The translations under genes were made by a program, and so were the position numbers. Of a stretch of DNA of 15,477 nucleotides, positions 11,522-15,477 are shown one piece after another. The notes beneath the pieces were generated by a model. That model did no database searches. It saw nothing but the letters and a program-made list of their open reading frames with translations, and had not been told where the DNA came from. The stretch spans positions 36,719 through 52,195 of the forward strand of contig QKYT01000292.1 of assembly GCA_003550305.1 (NCBI GenBank), given 5' to 3'. The DNA is from Glomus cerebriforme (Eukaryota > Glomeromycota > Glomeromycetes > Glomerales > Glomeraceae). Position 1 is the first letter of the stretch. Every line of letters starts with the position of its first letter.

Positions 11522-11555
11522 ACTGGATAACACTCTTATAAGAGTGTTATCCAGT
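11522..11555. repeat. Perfect 34-bp palindrome, possible abutted transposon ends
   Basis: Two 17-base arms with no spacer: the left arm is ACTGGATAACACTCTTA and the right arm is its exact reverse complement. Symmetry stops abruptly at both edges. Chance occurrence of a perfect 34-bp palindrome is very small. The arm is not simple sequence, so it may represent two terminal inverted repeats of a DNA transposon brought together by loss of the interior, or a binding or hairpin element. Which of these applies cannot be told from one copy. Confidence 0.85.
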
Positions 11556-11613
11556 TGCGCTATAATGTTATCTAATTATCTGTATAATGCTACCTAGTTA
11601 CTGTTTTCAGTGT

Positions 11614-11846
11614 TCTGTGGCCTTTTTATTGCTTTATTACTATCCACTTTATTTTACTACTCTGTAGCCTTTTTATTGTCATAGATATTCACTTGATTTT
11701 ATTGCTCTGTCCTCGTTTCATTACCTTCTAGCTATCCGCTTGTTTTCATTGCTCTGTAGCCTTTTTATTAATAAAGAGCTATCTATTTGTTTATTTGTTT
11801 CTGGGCCTCTTTGATTGCTTGTTAAGATGCCAAGAATGCTTTCCTT
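11614..11846. repeat. Degenerate 45-47-bp tandem repeat, about five copies
   Basis: Copies start at the TCTG at 11614, 11661, 11706, 11753 and 11800, so the period is 47, 45, 47 and 47 bp. The consensus begins TCTGTAGCCTTTTTATTG, with the second half resembling ACTATCCACTTGTTTTATTG. Copies 2 and 4 keep the GTAGCCTTTTTATT core exactly; copies 3 and 5 are the most changed. The tract is much less AT-rich than the DNA before 11500 and has no open frame spanning it. Confidence 0.75.
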
Positions 11847-11909
11847 CTATACCTATTTGGCAGTCTTTCAAGGTATCGTGGTGGTGTAAAAAAAAAAAGC
11901 ATCGGGTGG

Positions 11910-12212
11910 CGCAGTAAATTTGCGATCAATTTCGTTTAATTTCGGCTGACATTATGCCATAATTCTGGCCGATCTTTTGGGCATGTGATTTTAGGTTCCA
12001 GCTTTGGCGCCATGATGGTGTCATGGAATCGTCATGGAACTGTTGAAGGAACTGGTAGGGAATTATCATAGAACTGGCAGGGTGCCAGAGGGATCCTATT
12101 AGTTCGTTAGTTTTATGTCACTTCTATGCCAGCTTGGATGCCAAGTTATTGTGTCCCAAATTCGGCTGAAATTATGGAATAAGTTTGGCCGAAATTATCA
12201 TAATTTACTGCG
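11910..12212. mobile_element. Possible non-autonomous element with terminal inverted repeats
   Basis: CGCAGTAAATT at 11910-11920 is matched by its exact reverse complement at 12202-12212, and similarity continues weakly inward (AATTTCG on both sides). Inside each end sits an imperfect palindrome bounded by TCGGC and GCCGA (11942-11972 and about 12161-12192). The interior of about 200 bp includes repeated TCATGGAA and GAACTGGYAGGG motifs and carries no ORF. The 303-bp size and structure fit a MITE-like element. No target-site duplication is evident and no second copy is available here, so the call is tentative. Confidence 0.4.
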
Positions 12213-12325
12213 TCTTCAGTTTCTGGCACTTTCTCGTCACTTTCTTGCAACTTTCTCATTACTTTTGAGGAATATTCAGGGTTCAGTCTGGTGAATCAGT
12301 TGGTTGGAGGTTTGGAGATGCCCAT

Positions 12326-12616
12326 TTAATTGCTGGATAAAGCATGAAGTGCTGAATTTGCAATCCATCTATTTGCCAAAGATGTACCACAATCCATTCA
12401 CTTACTTTTTGATTGCCAGGTGAGGCACGAAGTCTTGATAATTCTCACTAATTTTTTTTAACTCTGACAGCTCCACTTGTTTGATTGGGTTATTAAAATT
12501 ATTCAATATAATTTTCCTTTTTTTTTTTGGAGAATATGTTGATATTATGCCATTCTTGCAATTCTGCCTTTTATAACCTTTTTAATTGCCAAGGATGAGG
12601 TACAAAATGCCAAATT
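12326..12616. repeat. Dispersed diverged repeat family around an ATTGCC...GAGGCACGAAGTGC motif
   Basis: Related segments lie at 12326-12359, 12373-12390, 12411-12443 and 12585-12616, with an outlying copy at 11813-11844 where the 45-47-bp minisatellite ends. They share ATTGCC, then AAGGATGAGGCAC or a variant, then AARTGCC-AATT. Two are joined to a CAATCCAYTYACTT-like segment that resembles the second half of the minisatellite unit. This suggests both derive from one longer ancestral repeat. Spacing is irregular and identity is modest. Confidence 0.5.
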
Positions 12617-12730
12617 AGTAGTACGCAAAAGCATAATTTCTTATTTTCTTTCCTATATATTATTCTACCTACCAAAAGTATGCTATATTTTACATTCTTA
12701 TGTTTCTTAAATGCTTTTTCACATAGTTGC

Positions 12731-12925
12731 TACTTTGGGATACTACTACATCAATTACTTTTGGGTATTACTATATCAATTACTTTTGGGTACTATCATT
12801 AGCCCAATATGTTGCTAGCAAATTTTACCTTTGGGTACTACCAAAAGTTTACTTTATTTTTTGTTTCTATATTCCCAATCTCTTTTTTAGCATAGTTGAT
12901 ACTTTTGGGTACTACTGTATTGATA
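12731..12925. repeat. 25-bp tandem repeat with scattered extra copies
   Basis: TACTTTTGGGTACTACTACATCAAT or variants starts at 12731, 12756 and 12781 (exact 25-bp period). Further cores are at about 12825 (TACCTTTGGGTACTACC) and 12900 (TACTTTTGGGTACTACTG). Reverse-oriented TACCAAAAGTA lies near 12670 and CTACCAAAAGTTTA near 12838, so both orientations are present. The open frame crossing this tract results from the repeat and is not a gene. Confidence 0.7.
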
Positions 12926-12959
12926 TTAGAATTGGTCACATATATTTTTTATTTTGAAT

Positions 12960-13665
12960 TTTTTATGTAATTTTATACCTGTTACTTCCATATATTGTAC
13001 CATGTTACTTGCACAAAAAAGCCTGAGCTAATTCCAGTATAATAAAAGAAACAATAAGATTCTTTTCTGCCCTATAAGAAATAAATATACAGAAATAATA
13101 TATTTTGTATACATTTTGTATATATTTTTACAATTTCTGTATCATAATTCTGTATATTTTATACAAATTTCATGTTTTATGATTTTATTAAAAATCTAAT
13201 ATATATGGAATTCATAAAAAACCATAATAATTATACATAATAATAAATATGGAATATATACGAAATTTTAAAACTAATAATTATATATAGTAAAATATTT
13301 ATTTTTGAAATTTAAAAATTATACAATATATAGTTTTTTACTATTTCTTATAATAAGAAATTAAACAATTAATATAAAAAATAGTAATATAAAAAGAAAA
13401 AATTTGCTAAGTCAATATTAAAAAAAAACTCCAAATTACTAAAAATAATATAAAAAAATCTGCTAAAGATAAAGATAATGCTGCAATTATTTTTTCAAAT
13501 CTGCGATATTGCAGAATTTTGAATTAAATGAATTGCGTAGTAATTTCACAATTCCAATCACGTGATTTATATAAAATACAAAATCGTAAATTACTCAAGA
13601 TTTAGTAATTAGATTTTGTTAAAATTAGTATACTCTAATAAATCCAAATTTATTTTTATTCGATT
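12960..13665. other. AT-rich spacer with a local inverted repeat, no gene
   Basis: I see no gene here. ATACAGAAAT at 13087-13096 and its reverse complement ATTTCTGTAT at 13133-13142 enclose a TTTTGTATA-rich loop that includes two similar TTTTGTATAYATTT copies. A CACGTGA E-box-like motif sits near 13560 without a gene beside it. Confidence 0.5.
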
Positions 13666-13669
13666 ACAA

Positions 13670-13870
13670 ACATATCAGGATTTATATTGGGTCATATCTC
13701 AGCTATGCTAATTTTATATTTACATGCATATATACAGCACCTTGGCTAAATCAGTTTGTGGCATAACAGGTATTACCTTCCCGCAACTCAAATCACAAAG
13801 ATCAACCAATTAGATTTTGTGTCTGGACATAATATCCAGGCTCGCAGAAGAATGAATGAATCGTGTAATA
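13670..13870. repeat. Less AT-rich island, probably a repeat fragment
   Basis: About 200 bp of balanced composition sits abruptly inside AT-rich DNA. No frame on either strand stays open through it. A segment at 13759-13770 (TGGCATAACAGG) fits an RNA polymerase III A-box consensus, but the only B-box-like partner (13786-13794) is imperfect and too close for a normal tRNA layout. It is most likely a fragment of a dispersed repeat. I cannot test copy number from this window. Confidence 0.35.
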
Positions 13871-14094
13871 CAGTTAATAACAATTAACAATTCATTATCA
13901 TTCTGATGCATTATATATACCTTATACCCATACTTATGTAAAAAATAAATGCTCAAATTATGGGCAAAACTTTATTGATATTTATGTATGTGAAGTATAG
14001 ATAAAAACTTTATAATGGCTACTAAGGTTATGATATCATATTATGACTTGTGTATGAATATTATGCATATAAAATTTGCAGTAAATATTAATTC

Positions 14095-14751
14095 TTATGA
14101 TGGTGAAAGCATAGCCAAAACATAATCTATATCATCCTGGAAAAGATTAGTCAATACTGCTATAAAAGACTCACTGAATAAACCATAATCTTTTCAGAAA
14201 ATCTTGCCAAGAAAAAAATCATGTGCATGTTCTATTTCAGAATGCTTCAAATATACGCTATGAATTAAAAATAAGTAAGATTCACCTTAAGACTAAATAA
14301 AGAACAACATATATCAAAATCTAAACACATAATATAATATATCACATTTGATTATCAATTCATATAAAATTGTATTGTAATATTTTTTCAGATAAACAGC
14401 TTTTGTTAATCTGTATTAATACTAAAAATAAATATATGTGATAATATTTAATCATTAATATTATACGAAAATCTATTCTATTATCTGCTAACTTAAACAA
14501 ACTCACTCAAACAATTCATTAGAAATTTTTAATATATGACGAACTGTTACTCCTTTAGATCTAAGTACAGATTGTTCAATTTCACCTATTAACTTTTCTT
14601 GTTTTATTATCTTATCCTAAAGAAAAAGTACCACTATCAAATGAGTATTTTTTTTGGAAAAATAAAATATATAAATATAAATCATCAGATACATACATGA
14701 AATATCACCATTAATCTGAAAAGAGCCTTGTATTGATTTTGATTTTGGAAG
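14095..14751 (-). pseudogene. Exon series of an unrecognised minus-strand gene, probably broken
   Basis: Three blocks join in frame on the minus strand. Block A, 14751-14697, has acceptor TTTCAG and donor GTATGT and encodes FQNQNQYKALFRLMVIFH. Block B, 14616-14507, has acceptor CTTTAG and donor GTGAGT; it starts DKIIKQEKLIGEIEQ and continues with RSKGVTVRHILKISNELF. Block C starts at 14257 after TTCATAG, matching the phase of B, and encodes VYLKHSEIEHAHDFFLGKIF before TGA at 14196-14194. The same frame then stays open for 32 more codons (FSESFIAVLTNLFQDD within them) to TAA at 14097-14095, so the TGA may be a mutated TGG. The protein is helical and charged; I do not recognise it. Upstream exons are not visible because 14760-15477 is repetitive. 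The intron between B and C (249 bp) is long for this window. It could be a live gene ending at the TGA. Confidence 0.4.
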
Positions 14752-14849
14752 CTGAAAGGGATTAAAGCTATAGCAAGTTCTATAGAAAAAAAATTCCTAT
14801 CCAGAAGCATGTTTAAAGCATAGAGAGTTAGAGGTCTGCAATAGGCCAG

Positions 14850-15008
14850 ATTTAGATCTAAAACCTGAACTGGATCCAGATCAGATCCAGGTTCAGGATG
14901 GCAAAAATTAATTTTAAATCCACCCGGGCTGGGTCTGGACCAGAATTTTAATTTCAATAAATTTTCCGGATCAGATCCGGGTTCAAAATTTAAACCTGAA
15001 ATTTTCAT
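14850..15008. repeat. GATCAGATCC-type repeats, less AT-rich
   Basis: GATCAGATCCRGGTTCA occurs twice about 90 bp apart (TCAGATCC at 14881 and 14971). AACCTGAA also recurs at both ends of the tract (about 14862 and 14993). Within it CTGGATC and GATCCAG form a short inverted repeat at about 14870-14890. The apparent minus-strand frame through here (Pro/Gly/Asp/Leu-rich) is a by-product of the repeat. Confidence 0.55.
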
Positions 15009-15239
15009 AGTTTTTTAATTCTGGCAGAAATTTCAACTAATTCTAGCTAAAATTAGACTAGACAGAAATTATACTTTAATTAATTAAATGAATAAATATT
15101 TTATATGATCATAAATATATAATAAAATTAATTAACTATATAAAATTTATATATAAACTTTGACTCATAATATCATAAAAACAGAATTTTTTATTAAATT
15201 CAAATTCTGCTAGGCAAAATTAACAAAATGCATTAAAAT

Positions 15240-15477
15240 TATTAAGCCAGGTTTAGTTCAGGCCAGGTTTATAATATTTTAATGCAGGTTGGGCTAGGCT
15301 AGCATTTTTTTGTATAATTTTAAATTCAGGCCAGTCCGGGCTGAAAAACATACATATATATAATTTCAGGTCAAACATAGGCTTCAAAATTTGGCCAAAT
15401 GCAGGCCTCTATAGATAAAGCTCCGCACAAGCCAAACCGGCTTGCAAGTTTTCAAGCCGAGCTGAGCTCAAGCCAAG
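15240..15477. repeat. Degenerate GCC/GGC-containing repeat at the window edge
   Basis: Short motifs recur: AGCCAGGTTTAG, GGCCAGGTTTAT, GCAGGTTGGGCTAGGC, CAGGCCAGTCCGGGCTG, then AAGCCAAACCGGCTTGCAAG and CAAGCCGAGCTGAGCTC, which are locally palindromic. I see no open frame or gene. The element continues past the right edge of the window. Confidence 0.45.

Noticed and set aside
11614..11846. CRISPR array
   Set aside because: Units are contiguous and diverged along their whole length with no spacers, and the genome is eukaryotic.
12727..12957. 76-codon + strand frame
   Set aside because: It is generated by the 25-bp repeat, whose period is not a multiple of three, and has no family resemblance.
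13741..13800. tRNA gene or tRNA-derived SINE
   Set aside because: The A-box match is good but the B-box is imperfect and only about 15 bp away, and no cloverleaf can be drawn.
14685..15008. 107-codon minus-strand frame as one protein
   Set aside because: The first two thirds translate the GATCAGATCC repeat; only the last part (14751-14697) looks like a genuine exon.

Overview
The window looks like nuclear DNA of a very AT-rich filamentous fungus. The composition, the short 60-100 bp introns and the heavy load of decayed repeats suggest an arbuscular mycorrhizal (Glomeromycotina, Rhizophagus-like) genome. Two recognisable genes support a fungus. One is homoisocitrate dehydrogenase, an enzyme of the alpha-aminoadipate lysine pathway typical of fungi. 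The other is the Golgi tethering subunit COG2. The genus is an inference from composition and repeat style, not proven by a marker.

Layout: (1) 1-960 is AT-rich and I see no gene there. (2) 961-2499 holds two small, tandem, two-exon genes on the + strand, each with a TATA-like box and the shared octamer AACGTCAT. They encode an Arg/His/Thr-rich 123-aa protein and a Lys/Glu-rich 71-aa protein that I do not recognise. (3) 2500-6010 is AT-rich wasteland containing a degenerate repeat, the relic of a zinc-knuckle transposase-like ORF (4595-5141) and another possible coding fossil (5756-5902). (4) 6011-11271 is the gene core: LYS12 (minus strand, 7 exons, 377 aa) and COG2 (plus strand, 15 exons, 831 aa), divergently transcribed from a shared 160-bp spacer. 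(5) 11272-15477 is a repeat landscape. It contains a perfect 34-bp palindrome, a five-copy 45-47-bp degenerate minisatellite, a possible ~300-bp terminal-inverted-repeat element, a dispersed repeat family, a 25-bp repeat and less AT-rich repeat fragments. Three exon-like blocks of an unrecognised minus-strand gene or pseudogene (14095-14751) are embedded in it.

The two conserved genes do unrelated housekeeping jobs (mitochondrial lysine synthesis; intra-Golgi retrograde vesicle tethering), so their pairing suggests only a compact shared promoter. I found no clear previously undescribed system. The most worthwhile leads are the paired small genes with common promoter motifs, the palindrome beside the minisatellite, and the minus-strand exon series near the right end. 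All splice sites were chosen by eye, using GT-AG signals, frame continuity and family resemblance.
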